Part shown: piece after piece, positions 1 through 7,081 of the stretch
Layout: every line of letters starts with the position of its first letter
Position numbering within the stretch: the stretch's first letter is position 1
Translations under genes and position numbers: made by a program
Source: Pseudoalteromonas prydzensis
GTDB lineage: Bacteria; Pseudomonadota; Gammaproteobacteria; Enterobacterales; Alteromonadaceae
NCBI RefSeq assembly: GCF_001661495.1
Contig: NZ_BDDT01000009.1
Span: forward strand, 1-64,000
DNA length: 64,000 bases
Direction: 5' to 3'
Notes under the pieces: generated by a model
The model's database searches: none
What the model saw: the letters and a program-made list of their open reading frames with translations, nothing else
Told to the model about the DNA's origin: nothing

Positions 1-75
1 ACATCAACAAGCCAACCACCAAAGTTCTAATCGATTTATTTACTATAAATAAGTGTCAACATCAGCAACGGGCTT

Positions 76-135
76 GTCCAACAATAGGATTAAGTTGCGG
101 CTTCGCGCAACCTATCCTTATTTATTATGTGGAGC
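76..135 (-). repeat. attC-like site of cassette 5 (probable)
   Basis: Read on the minus strand, this stretch directly follows the stop of the lipase-like gene. It forms an imperfect palindrome (GGATAGGTTGCG pairing with CGCAACTTAATCCTA) and ends in GTTGGAC, which fits the integron core-site pattern GTTRRRY. Its left end, GCTCCAC, is only an approximate RYYYAAC. It differs in sequence from the Vibrio-repeat-like attC at 1007-1108, so the call rests on position and foldability. The 75 bases beyond it toward the window edge would belong to the next cassette; no start codon with a usable frame is visible there. Confidence 0.5.
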
Positions 136-136
136 T

Positions 137-976
137 CTAATTTTTAGGTTGCTGCTCGATTTTTGCATTTTGATCATTCATGGCTGCCACCTGTGTCAAG
201 CATTTAGCCAATTTCTCGATACTATGCGATGAGAACGGCTTGAAGTGCGCATCACAATTCATTGGTTGATAGGTTTGAATCGCCTCTGTAGCAGGGAACC
301 TCAAAGAGTAGAGAAACTCACTAGTTTCAACGATAGAGTAGCGAATCTTAAAGAGTAGTTCCGGATCTCGATCAGCTTCCCATTTCTCAATAAGCTTAAA
401 TCTGGGCGAAGAATTAAACACATAGTAGGGAATTACCTCCTCGGAATTCATTGCAACATGTATTGCTAATGCTCCGCCCAGCGAGTGCCCAACTAGGGTA
501 ACAGGTACATTTGCGTGATCGCCATTATTAAGTATGCTTCTGAGTTTCTTGTACTTTGAAAGTGCTCGGGAATTTTGGTGTGCAAGCAAATTGCCGTGCC
601 AAAAGTCATTCCAATTACCGAACCCCTCAGTGCCTCTGAAAGCCAAAACAACTTCAGTTAGTTTGCTGTCTTCATGTTTCTCATAAATTGAATAAGCCAA
701 ACCAATATCGTCATTGGGAAAATGCTTGACCGAGTAGATTGATGGCAAAACAAAATCCATGCCGTCGCTGCCATACCCATCCCCTCCCTGTCCATACGTG
801 TTGCTTGCCATTTGCGCATACAAATAGCTTTTTAATGCAACTTGCCGTTGCTGGTCTGACCAATTTGATTCTGGCTTCATTTCGAATGTATTGGGTATCC
901 TAGTATTTGTTTGGCAAGCAGCCAGAGTAATAATGGACAAACAAATTAAGATAAAACCCGGAACTTTACTCTTCAT
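137..976 (-). CDS. Class 3 lipase-like lipoprotein (integron cassette 5)
   Basis: This 279-residue protein starts with a lipoprotein signal peptide: a basic n-region, a hydrophobic stretch and the lipobox LAAC at about residues 18-21. The mature protein would therefore be lipid-anchored in the envelope. The body has the lipase/alpha-beta hydrolase nucleophile elbow GHSLGG near residue 165, preceded by a VLAFRGTEG-type oxyanion strand, as in class 3 (fungal-type) lipases. A catalytic Asp and His are expected in the C-terminal third but cannot be fixed by eye. It lies between two attC-like sites in the cassette array and has no promoter of its own that I can see. A phospholipase or other esterase activity is equally possible. 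Confidence 0.72.
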   Translation of the reverse strand: MKSKVPGFILICLSIITLAACQTNTRIPNTFEMKPESNWSDQQRQVALKSYLYAQMASNTYGQGGDGYGSDGMDFVLPSIYSVKHFPNDDIGLAYSIYEKHEDSKLTEVVLAFRGTEGFGNWNDFWHGNLLAHQNSRALSKYKKLRSILNNGDHANVPVTLVGHSLGGALAIHVAMNSEEVIPYYVFNSSPRFKLIEKWEADRDPELLFKIRYSIVETSEFLYSLRFPATEAIQTYQPMNCDAHFKPFSSHSIEKLAKCLTQVAAMNDQNAKIEQQPKN

Positions 977-1006
977 AGTTTTCTCCAGTTTCTAAGTCCT
1001 TGGCCC

Positions 1007-1108
1007 ACATAACGCCCGCCTAACAGGCGCATAAAAGCTTGGCTAAAATAAGGAACGAAGTGACGCAAGCCAAGCTTTTTGCGTCCTTCGTTGAGGCGCT
1101 TGTTAGGC
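1007..1108 (-). repeat. attC site of cassette 4 (Vibrio-repeat-like)
   Basis: On the minus strand the element opens with GCCTAACAAGCGCCTCAA and closes with TTAGGCGGGCGTTATG. These are nearly the ends of the Vibrio cholerae repeat (VCR) class of attC. The two halves form a long imperfect palindrome with an AAGCTTGGCTT / AAGCCAAGCTT inner stem. It lies between the stop of the YaaC-like gene and the start of the lipase-like gene, exactly where a cassette recombination site belongs. Confidence 0.9.
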
Positions 1109-1113
1109 TTACC

Positions 1114-2295
1114 TTATGAGCGAAACCCTGTAATCCGAAATTTATTCCCCGTTATTTCAGAAGAAACTTGATCTATAAACTGTACTATAGATTTCTCAAT
1201 AAACTCATTTAGAAGCCATGAAGCATCTTTTTCCAAATGAGATTTCAAAACGTTTGGCTGGTACCTAGCTAATTCACTCAAACGATGCATTGCGGCATAA
1301 GATAAGACAAGTGGATTACGATTAATTATAGAGTCAGCAGTTAAATCTTTTCGCTTTATATACCAGAGCTCATTTGCACTATAAATATACTGAAGCTCTT
1401 TTCGGCGAGCTTTTAAATAATGATTCAGTCTATTTAAATTGTCTGTATCTGGGTTATTTCGAGCAACATCCCATTTAAATCTCCGCTTATGACGAATTGT
1501 ATAATTTTCATCATTCTCAGCTATAACTTCCAATTCATATTTTAAGGATTCAAGCCTAGTCAGGGTTGCTTTGTTGGAATGTTCTGGCTCTAATTCAAAT
1601 TGCATCCATGCTTTATTTTTAGTTTTGTCCTTAACTATTTTAGGATTCAATATAGGTACAAATAACTCAGTTTGATTAGGATAAGTTACATTGTATGATC
1701 GATGTATATACGCCAAATTATAAAACACGTCTTTAAGCGAGTATTCTTCATGGGGTTCATCTTCCGATTGAGGAACAACAGCCTCCTCAAAATATGAACA
1801 CAACCCAGACAAAACACCTTTGGTCTTAAGCCTAACGAATTCATTTTTTATATTATTATGACCTTTTTCGCTTCGCCCTGAAACTCCATGAGAAAAGTCA
1901 TAAGGAATATTCTTAATCTCTAAAAGTGCTTTTGACGCATTAAGAAAACAATAGTAAGTGGTCAATGGTTTTGAATTGTTATCTAGTGACTTAGTTGCTT
2001 GATAAAAATTCCGTGCTTGTTGCCAATAAAAAATAGCATTTTTGTGCTTTACTGAGCCATCTGATTTTTGTTTTAAGTAAATTTCAACATATTCCCAAGT
2101 AGAGTCAGTTAAGATCGTTTTTGATTTTAGCTCGGGCTCCATTTGAGCGTGGTAAGCGCAAACAGGCCATATACCTATTTTGAGTTGTTCTCTTTTTTTA
2201 GCAGGTTTCAAGCTATCTTTGATTTCTTTAATAGCCTTTTCATTTGCGGAAGCTTTATCAGATACTCTTCTAATACGTCCGTTTAGATCAACCAC
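1114..2295 (-). CDS. YaaC-like protein (integron cassette 4)
   Basis: This is a 393-residue soluble protein without signal peptide or membrane segments. It begins with about 30 charged residues that look coiled-coil. The region around residues 85-145 (aromatic AIFYWQQARNFYQATKS, then TTYYCFLNASKALLEIK and a nearby SHGVSGR) resembles the YaaC-like family (PF14175), in which a YYxFLNxAKAL helix is followed by an HGxS motif. The function of that family is not established. It is long for a cassette gene and fills a typical cassette: attC on both sides, same orientation as its neighbours, and expression presumably from an upstream cassette promoter. Family assignment is by memory of motifs and should be taken as probable, not certain. 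Confidence 0.6.
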   Translation of the reverse strand: MVDLNGRIRRVSDKASANEKAIKEIKDSLKPAKKREQLKIGIWPVCAYHAQMEPELKSKTILTDSTWEYVEIYLKQKSDGSVKHKNAIFYWQQARNFYQATKSLDNNSKPLTTYYCFLNASKALLEIKNIPYDFSHGVSGRSEKGHNNIKNEFVRLKTKGVLSGLCSYFEEAVVPQSEDEPHEEYSLKDVFYNLAYIHRSYNVTYPNQTELFVPILNPKIVKDKTKNKAWMQFELEPEHSNKATLTRLESLKYELEVIAENDENYTIRHKRRFKWDVARNNPDTDNLNRLNHYLKARRKELQYIYSANELWYIKRKDLTADSIINRNPLVLSYAAMHRLSELARYQPNVLKSHLEKDASWLLNEFIEKSIVQFIDQVSSEITGNKFRITGFRS

Positions 2296-2342
2296 ATTGA
2301 ATCCTTAATGGTTAAAAGTTACAACGATGTTTAACTTAGTAA

Positions 2343-2449
2343 GCATAACGCCGTAAATAAACGGCAAAAATTAGTTGGCTATAATTTGTGAGGTACGAAC
2401 AAAGCCAACTGATTTTTGTCCGCCCTTTTTAATTTGCTTTGTTATATGC
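2343..2449 (-). repeat. attC site of cassette 3
   Basis: The minus strand shows ATATAACAAAGC at one end and GGCGTTATGC at the other, about 107 bp apart. Between them the halves AAATCAGTTGGCTTTGTTCG and ATAGCCAACTAATTTTTGCC can pair imperfectly. The element starts right after the stop of the 97-residue cassette gene and ends just before the YaaC-like gene, as expected for an attC. Confidence 0.82.
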
Positions 2450-2453
2450 CCGA

Positions 2454-2747
2454 TTACACCCCGAGATTTCTAAAAATTACCCGAGCTAACATCAATAGAA
2501 CAGTATAAATGAGAACTAATGTAACAAGCATTCCCAATAACCCCAAAAACACGACGTTCGTGGGTAATTCTCTCAGTGGCTGGTTTACATCTACGTTTAA
2601 TACACCACCCACATAGTGAACTAAAGACACAAACAGGAATGTGGAAATAAACACTAGAAGTGTATAAACGAAATAACGAACAACTTTTCCTTTTGGGTCC
2701 GGAGCAGAATCAAATCTATAATCGAATTTATTCAAGTGAAACTCCAA
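2454..2747 (-). CDS. Small two-helix membrane protein (integron cassette 3)
   Basis: This 97-residue protein has a polar N-terminus of about 22 residues and two hydrophobic segments (roughly residues 25-47 and 65-90), so it is probably an inner-membrane protein with both ends on the same side. I recognise no family. It sits between attC sites in the minus-strand cassette array. No enzymatic motif is visible. Cassettes of this kind often carry toxin-antitoxin, immunity or stress functions, but nothing here points to one. Confidence 0.6.
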   Translation of the reverse strand: MEFHLNKFDYRFDSAPDPKGKVVRYFVYTLLVFISTFLFVSLVHYVGGVLNVDVNQPLRELPTNVVFLGLLGMLVTLVLIYTVLLMLARVIFRNLGV

Positions 2748-2758
2748 GTTTGTTCAGG

Positions 2759-2808
2759 GCATATAACGCCGCAATCACGCGCTTGTCGCGTGCATTGCAT
2801 TGTTAGCT
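2759..2808 (-). repeat. Short attC site of cassette 2
   Basis: About 50 bp on the minus strand run from GCTAACAATGC to GGCGTTATATGC. The arms GCAATGCACGCG and CGCGTGATTGC pair around a small ACAAG loop, and the outer ends carry the complementary TAAC and GTTA of integron core sites. It is shorter than usual attC sites. The upstream gene's last codons and TGA stop lie inside it. Confidence 0.78.
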
Positions 2809-3371
2809 GAAGTTCGCCGCGAACTTAGCATGTAGGCGGCAACGCCGAACCAACCCATTGTGGGAATCGCCCACGCTCTTTGTACCAAACCGTTGTATTC
2901 TGATGGTATGAATCCGGCATAGATCGCCCAAAACATAAGTACGTGCAATAGAGTTACTGTTACTGAAAGGTTCTCAAATGCTAGCGACTTAATCGTGTTC
3001 TTGAACTCAAGAGCAAATGTGATCGGAACGACAATCATGAAAATTGACAAGTTGTAAAGCAGATGCAGAGGGCTTTCCAGTGTCCATATACCAGCGCTAA
3101 TCATGCTAATGCCGAGCAACAGGGCTGAAAGCATCGAAGCAGAGAACCGGTTTGGTGATATTGCTTGTATCCCCATGGCAAACAGGATCATGGATGCGCC
3201 GATTACAATATCTGCTGTTCGGTGTATAAAAGCAAAAACTGGCGATTCAAGTGCAACATGACTGATACTCTTGGCATAAACGTCAAAGCCGGGAATTACA
3301 AAGCCCAGGCCAATATTAATGATAGAAAATATCCAGACCAGGTGGACTTGCTTAACTAATATTTGATTCAT
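2775..3371 (-). CDS. DUF998-like integral membrane protein (integron cassette 2)
   Basis: From the ATG at 3371 this is a 198-residue protein with about six hydrophobic segments spread along its length. Short polar loops and the SPVFAFIHRTAD segment after the first helix are reminiscent of the DUF998 membrane family, whose function is unknown. An upstream in-frame start at 3437 would lie inside the attC of cassette 1 and is rejected, because the 22 extra residues would encode the recombination site. The C-terminal seven codons read into this cassette's own attC, so the C-terminus (ending ATSA) is shaped by the recombination site. Confidence 0.6.
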   Translation of the reverse strand: MNQILVKQVHLVWIFSIINIGLGFVIPGFDVYAKSISHVALESPVFAFIHRTADIVIGASMILFAMGIQAISPNRFSASMLSALLLGISMISAGIWTLESPLHLLYNLSIFMIVVPITFALEFKNTIKSLAFENLSVTVTLLHVLMFWAIYAGFIPSEYNGLVQRAWAIPTMGWFGVAAYMLSSRRTSANNAMHATSA

Positions 3372-3384
3372 CGTCCCAATTCCA

Positions 3385-3468
3385 GCTAACGCAAAGCTTT
3401 GGGGCGGCTGGAGCGCAGCGTAAGCCGTCCCAGCCACGATAGTGGCGACAACAGCGCCTTGTTATGCC
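3385..3468 (-). repeat. attC site of cassette 1
   Basis: On the minus strand this runs from GGCATAACAAGGCGC to AAAGCTTTGCGTTAGC, about 84 bp, with GGGACGGCTTACGC and GCGCTCCAGCCGCCCC forming the central arms. The stop codon of the first cassette gene (3462-3464) overlaps its left core site. It separates cassettes 1 and 2. Confidence 0.85.
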
Positions 3469-3980
3469 TGATTTGCAAGCCAAGCCTCCGCCTCTTCCTT
3501 AAGGTGAATTAGAAATTTAACTTCCGCTTCATCTCTAGGTAAATCAGTGTAATAGAGAATTCTTGAACCATCACGACAATCCCATACTTCTCTGAGCCAA
3601 CAAAATATATGCTCAAAACCGAGATTACTTCCTAGATACTTTCCATCTGGTAGTTCGTCAGTAATTTCGTGGTGAACGTCCCAATACAGGAAATTAGCAC
3701 CAACCATTAAATCTATCTCTCCCGATACCATTTTTTCTATAGTATCTCTCGCTAACTGTTTTGCAGCTTCAATTTTTGAAGGAACGGTTAAACCCAACTC
3801 AACAATTGCTTTTTCGAACATTGGCCCTACGGTTGCCATAACCGGATATAACTCCATTGCAAGGAAGTTTAGTGAGTCCGTAAAAATACCTTGTGTTAGC
3901 CACAAGTCAGCAAGCTGAACAATATCTTCGCTTGAAAGTAACCCAAGCTTATATTTCGAAATAGCAATTTCAGGCTTCAT
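3462..3980 (-). CDS. Uncharacterised 172-residue protein (integron cassette 1)
   Basis: This is a soluble, acidic, mostly helical protein without signal peptide or transmembrane segments. It is rich in Trp/Tyr in its second half (FLYWDVHHEITDEL, FCWLREVWDCRDGS). I do not recognise the family. The size and composition resemble small immunity or SUKH/Imm-type proteins, but no diagnostic motif is visible. It is the cassette nearest attI, hence the most recently inserted under the standard integron model and the one best placed for expression from a Pc promoter. Only a few bases separate the core site from the start codon and no good Shine-Dalgarno is present. Confidence 0.6.
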   Translation of the reverse strand: MKPEIAISKYKLGLLSSEDIVQLADLWLTQGIFTDSLNFLAMELYPVMATVGPMFEKAIVELGLTVPSKIEAAKQLARDTIEKMVSGEIDLMVGANFLYWDVHHEITDELPDGKYLGSNLGFEHIFCWLREVWDCRDGSRILYYTDLPRDEAEVKFLIHLKEEAEAWLANQA

Positions 3981-3989
3981 AATTCAAAA

Positions 3990-4060
3990 GGCATAACAGC
4001 TTATTCAAAGGATCTAAACCCACAAGTTGCAGACAGAAAATCCTTTGAGTTTTTTAATAC
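3990..4060 (-). other. attI region with attI x attC junction
   Basis: The minus-strand core site GCTGTTATGCC (3990-4000) is where cassette 1 joins the fixed integron platform. By definition the bases on the integrase side of it belong to attI. The exact outer boundary (set here at about 60 bp) is inferred from the size of known attI sites and is not seen directly. Confidence 0.6.
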
Positions 4061-4064
4061 TTTA

Positions 4065-4094
4065 AGTTTAACTCTGTATCTAAATGTAAATCAA
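4065..4094 (-). promoter_or_regulatory. Candidate cassette promoter Pc
   Basis: Reading toward the cassettes, TTGATT (4094-4089) and TAAACT (4070-4065) are separated by 18 bp and match the sigma70 -35 and -10 hexamers at four of six positions each. The location between intI and the first cassette is that of Pc in other integrons. Promoter strength cannot be judged by eye. Confidence 0.4.
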
Positions 4095-4178
4095 GGGATT
4101 TATATTTGTTGTTTTTTTGTTGTTGTAAAATACAAGAAATAATCCCGCGAGTTGTTGAAAAAAAACTAAATACAACTA

Positions 4179-4194
4179 CTGTTTATATATACAG
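4179..4194 (+). promoter_or_regulatory. LexA (SOS) box of intI
   Basis: The 16-mer CTGTTTATATATACAG has the LexA form CTG-N10-CAG and differs from the ideal CTGTATATATATACAG at a single position; flanking bases extend it to TACTG...CAGTA. It ends 18 bp before the intI start codon. LexA control of integrase genes is established in Vibrio and mobile integrons. Confidence 0.88.
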
Positions 4195-4212
4195 TAACAA
4201 CTGGAGCAGATT

Positions 4213-5177
4213 ATGGCTTCTGTATTTTTAGAATCCATCCGTGACTTTATGATAACGCGTCGTTATGCCAAGCGTACTATAGACACTTATCAATATTGGA
4301 TAAAATTTACATTTTATACCATGCTAAAAAACATCCGGCGCAATTAGCAGAGTTGGAGGTTGAGCAATTCTTATCTTATTTAAGTAATCAGCGTAATGTT
4401 GCAATGAAAACTCAGGCAACGGCTTTAAATGCTTTGGTATTTTTATACCGTCATATTATTAATCGGCCGTTATCACTTGAGATGAATTTTAATAAATCAC
4501 TCGTGCCACCTAAATTACCTGTAGTACTGACCCGTGAAGAAATGCAGCGTTTATTATTGGCAATGGACCCAAAGTATAAACTTATCGCTCAGTTACTTTA
4601 CGGTAGTGGTCTACGTTTAATGGAAGCTGTAAGGCTACGGGTAAAAGATGTCGATTATGACTATGTCTCATTAATGATTTGGCAGGGCAAAGGTAATAAA
4701 AACCGCAGAGTAACATTAGCACTCGAACTACTGCCGTTGTTGCGCAGCCAAAGTCACTTGGTAAATGACTACTGGCATCGAGACAAACAAGCAACAGACT
4801 ATGCCGGTGTCTGGCTTGCGAATGCATTAGCTAGAAAATACCCAGCGGCTCCTTATGAAATGAGCTGGCAATATTTGTTTCCTTCTGCCCAGTTAAGCAT
4901 GGACCCAGAAAGTAAAAAGCTGCGTCGCCACCATATTGATGAAACAACGGTTCGTAAAGCAATTAAACAGGCAGCAAAGCTGGCAAAAATTCAAAAAAAT
5001 GTTACCTGCCATACGCTACGGCACTCGTTCGCTACCCACTTACTTGAATCTGGTGCAGATATACGCACCGTGCAAGAACAACTCGGCCATAGCGATGTTC
5101 GCACCACACAAATATATACGCATGTTTTACAACAAGGCGCGAACGGGGTAATTAGCCCACTAAGTAAAATATTATAA
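4213..5177 (+). pseudogene. intI: Integron integrase IntI, frameshifted
   Basis: The ATG at 4213 has a good GGAG six bases upstream and opens a frame reading MASVFLESIRDFM...YWIK, the standard IntI N-terminus. After about codon 31 (4303-4307) that frame continues as nonsense, and the homologous sequence (YILYHAKKHPAQ) resumes one frame over. One base, most likely a T in the ATTT run, is therefore missing. The rest is complete: a tyrosine recombinase core with R in GSGLRLMEA, HTLRH, LGHSDVRTTQIY (catalytic H and Y), and the extra IntI-specific segment (YPAAPYEMSWQYLFPS and RRHHIDE). Restored, it would be about 321 residues, normal for chromosomal IntI. A restart at the TTG codon at 4296 would lack the N-terminal part of the DNA-binding domain. 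Sequencing error is the alternative explanation. Confidence 0.88.
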
Positions 5178-5263
5178 AGTATGAATTTAAAAGACTTTTA
5201 CCTAATCTAATAAGCATTAAAATGCGCTACAACTGTGGGGTAATATGATTAGCCTTTTTCACC

Positions 5264-5289
5264 AAAAGGGGCTTACGTATGTTAGCCCC
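5264..5289 (-). terminator. Rho-independent terminator after the glucan locus
   Basis: On the minus strand GGGGCT (5289-5284) pairs with AGCCCC (5273-5268) around a ten-base loop and is followed by TTTT. It lies just past the stop of the GH13 gene that ends the minus-strand operon. Confidence 0.65.
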
Positions 5290-5305
5290 AATGGGTGGAT
5301 TTTAT

Positions 5306-7012
5306 TTACAGTGTGTTGTTTAGTAACAACAAACCATAAGCTGCGAGTTGTTCGCCATTGAGGTCATGTTGCCAGTTGGCGGTTAAACCGTCTCGAGCAA
5401 TGTTAGCAACAGTTTGAGGGGTAGCCGTTAAATTAAGCACGAACACACTTTTACTGCCGTTTAACTCGCGGGTTATTTCAACTAGGCCGTTGTTGTGTTG
5501 AGTTAACGTGTAGCTGCCTTTAATGCCGAGCTCTGGGCGCTGTTTTTTCTGCGAAATTAAGTGCTGATATAAACGCCAAAGTGAATCAGAGTCTGCTTGT
5601 TGCGTTTTTACATTGCGATCGCCTGCGCTAAGCTGCTCGGCTAAAAATTCAGGCCACCAGCTGGTAAAGTCTTTACCAAATAATTCACTTTGTTCAACCC
5701 AACTGGTTTTAGCTTTGGTAAAACCGGCTTGATTGCTGTTGTCCCATTGCATTGGCGCGCGTTTATAAACGTCGTGACCTGTGCCACCTTGTGTTAAGCC
5801 AATTTCTTCGCCGTAATAAATATACGGTGTGCCAGGGGAGCTAAATAACATGGCGGCGGCAAGCTTTGCCCTGTCGTCATGCTCTGCTAGTTGATACGCT
5901 ACACGCTCTTGGTCGTGATTGGTTAAAAACGGCGCAAAAAAGTCAAGTGGTGCGCTCGAGTCAATACGTTGCTGTATATTTTGTTTGAGCACATTGGCAT
6001 CAACCGTATTTTTTTGCTGGTTAGACTGCATGGTGCCAAATTGCGCTTCGCCACTGGCGTCTGGCTTTAATAAGCCAAGGATTTTATAGCCCACTTCAAA
6101 ATCAAAACCTTGATCGAGTCCTTTGCCGTCGCCGTAATATTTTGCTGCAACAGGAATGTCAGCCCACGCTTCACCGACTAAGTACGCGTCTGGATCAACA
6201 CTTTTTACATACTGATTAAAGTGCTGCCAGTAGGCAATGGTTTCATCGGTGTCGGCTTGCGCATTGCCGCCGCTTTCCATGGCAAAGCGTACTGCGTCTA
6301 ATCTAAAGCCTGCTACGCCTTTATCGAGCCAAAACTTGGCCATTTTTTCCATTTCGGCAATCACGTCGGGGTGGCGTAAATTTAAATCAGGTTGGCTGGC
6401 ACCAAATACGCCGTAGTAATACTGCTGGCGTGTTTCATTCCAATGCCATACGGCATCGGGCTGGTCGTTATCACTCCATGCGTGGCCCCAACCGCTACCG
6501 GCCTTGGGCATATCGTCGCGCCAAATAAAGTAATCTGCAAAAGGGGCTTGTTGTTTTGCTGAACGCTGAAACCATTCATGGTTACTTGATATATGATTTA
6601 TAACTAAATCAAGTATCACTTTCATGCCTTTATCATCAGCGGCTTTTATAAAGGCTTCAAACTCTGCCATGCTGCCGTAGTCGTTTTCTACTTGGTAAAA
6701 TTCAGTAAAATCATAACCATGATACGACGGTGCTTCAAACATCGGGGTTAACCACAATGCGTTAACGCCGAGCTCTTGTAGATACGGGAGCTTTTGGGTC
6801 ATACCATTAAAATCGCCATGGCCATCAGCATCGCTGTCGTAAAAACTGCGTGGCCAAATTTGATAAAATATCGCATTTTGCCACCAAGGTGCAGCTTGTT
6901 GCTCAGTGTTAAGTTGCGATATTTCGGTATTGTTTGTATTTGATGGTGGTGCGCTCTGGCAGCCTGTTAGCATGAGTGCCAGTGCCAACGCGCTTAGGGT
7001 AAAGTTTTTCAT
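5306..7012 (-). CDS. GH13 alpha-amylase-family lipoprotein
   Basis: I chose the ATG at 7012, which has GAGG five bases upstream and gives a clean lipoprotein signal (MKNFTLSAL...LTGC, Cys about residue 18), over an in-frame ATG at 7057. The 568-residue product has the GH13 conserved regions in order: DLVINH, GFRLDAVRF (nucleophile Asp), LVGEAW (acid/base Glu) and FLTNHDQERV (transition-state Asp). It also has an early GxxFNGMTQKLPYLQELGVNALWL strand. It should hydrolyse alpha-1,4 or alpha-1,6 linkages of maltodextrins at the outer membrane or periplasm; exact specificity (amylase, neopullulanase or glucosidase) cannot be set from motifs. It is the last gene of the operon, 69 bp after the glucoamylase gene and before a terminator. 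Confidence 0.88.
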   Translation of the reverse strand: MKNFTLSALALALMLTGCQSAPPSNTNNTEISQLNTEQQAAPWWQNAIFYQIWPRSFYDSDADGHGDFNGMTQKLPYLQELGVNALWLTPMFEAPSYHGYDFTEFYQVENDYGSMAEFEAFIKAADDKGMKVILDLVINHISSNHEWFQRSAKQQAPFADYFIWRDDMPKAGSGWGHAWSDNDQPDAVWHWNETRQQYYYGVFGASQPDLNLRHPDVIAEMEKMAKFWLDKGVAGFRLDAVRFAMESGGNAQADTDETIAYWQHFNQYVKSVDPDAYLVGEAWADIPVAAKYYGDGKGLDQGFDFEVGYKILGLLKPDASGEAQFGTMQSNQQKNTVDANVLKQNIQQRIDSSAPLDFFAPFLTNHDQERVAYQLAEHDDRAKLAAAMLFSSPGTPYIYYGEEIGLTQGGTGHDVYKRAPMQWDNSNQAGFTKAKTSWVEQSELFGKDFTSWWPEFLAEQLSAGDRNVKTQQADSDSLWRLYQHLISQKKQRPELGIKGSYTLTQHNNGLVEITRELNGSKSVFVLNLTATPQTVANIARDGLTANWQHDLNGEQLAAYGLLLLNNTL

Positions 7013-7081
7013 TACAGCCTCGTTGTTATTGTTATAAATAACATAGCCGTATTTCACTACAGCTATTAGATAAAGATTAAA

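Noticed and set aside
3371-3437. Longer start for the DUF998-like cassette gene
   Set aside because: The extra 22 codons are the attC palindrome of the preceding cassette.
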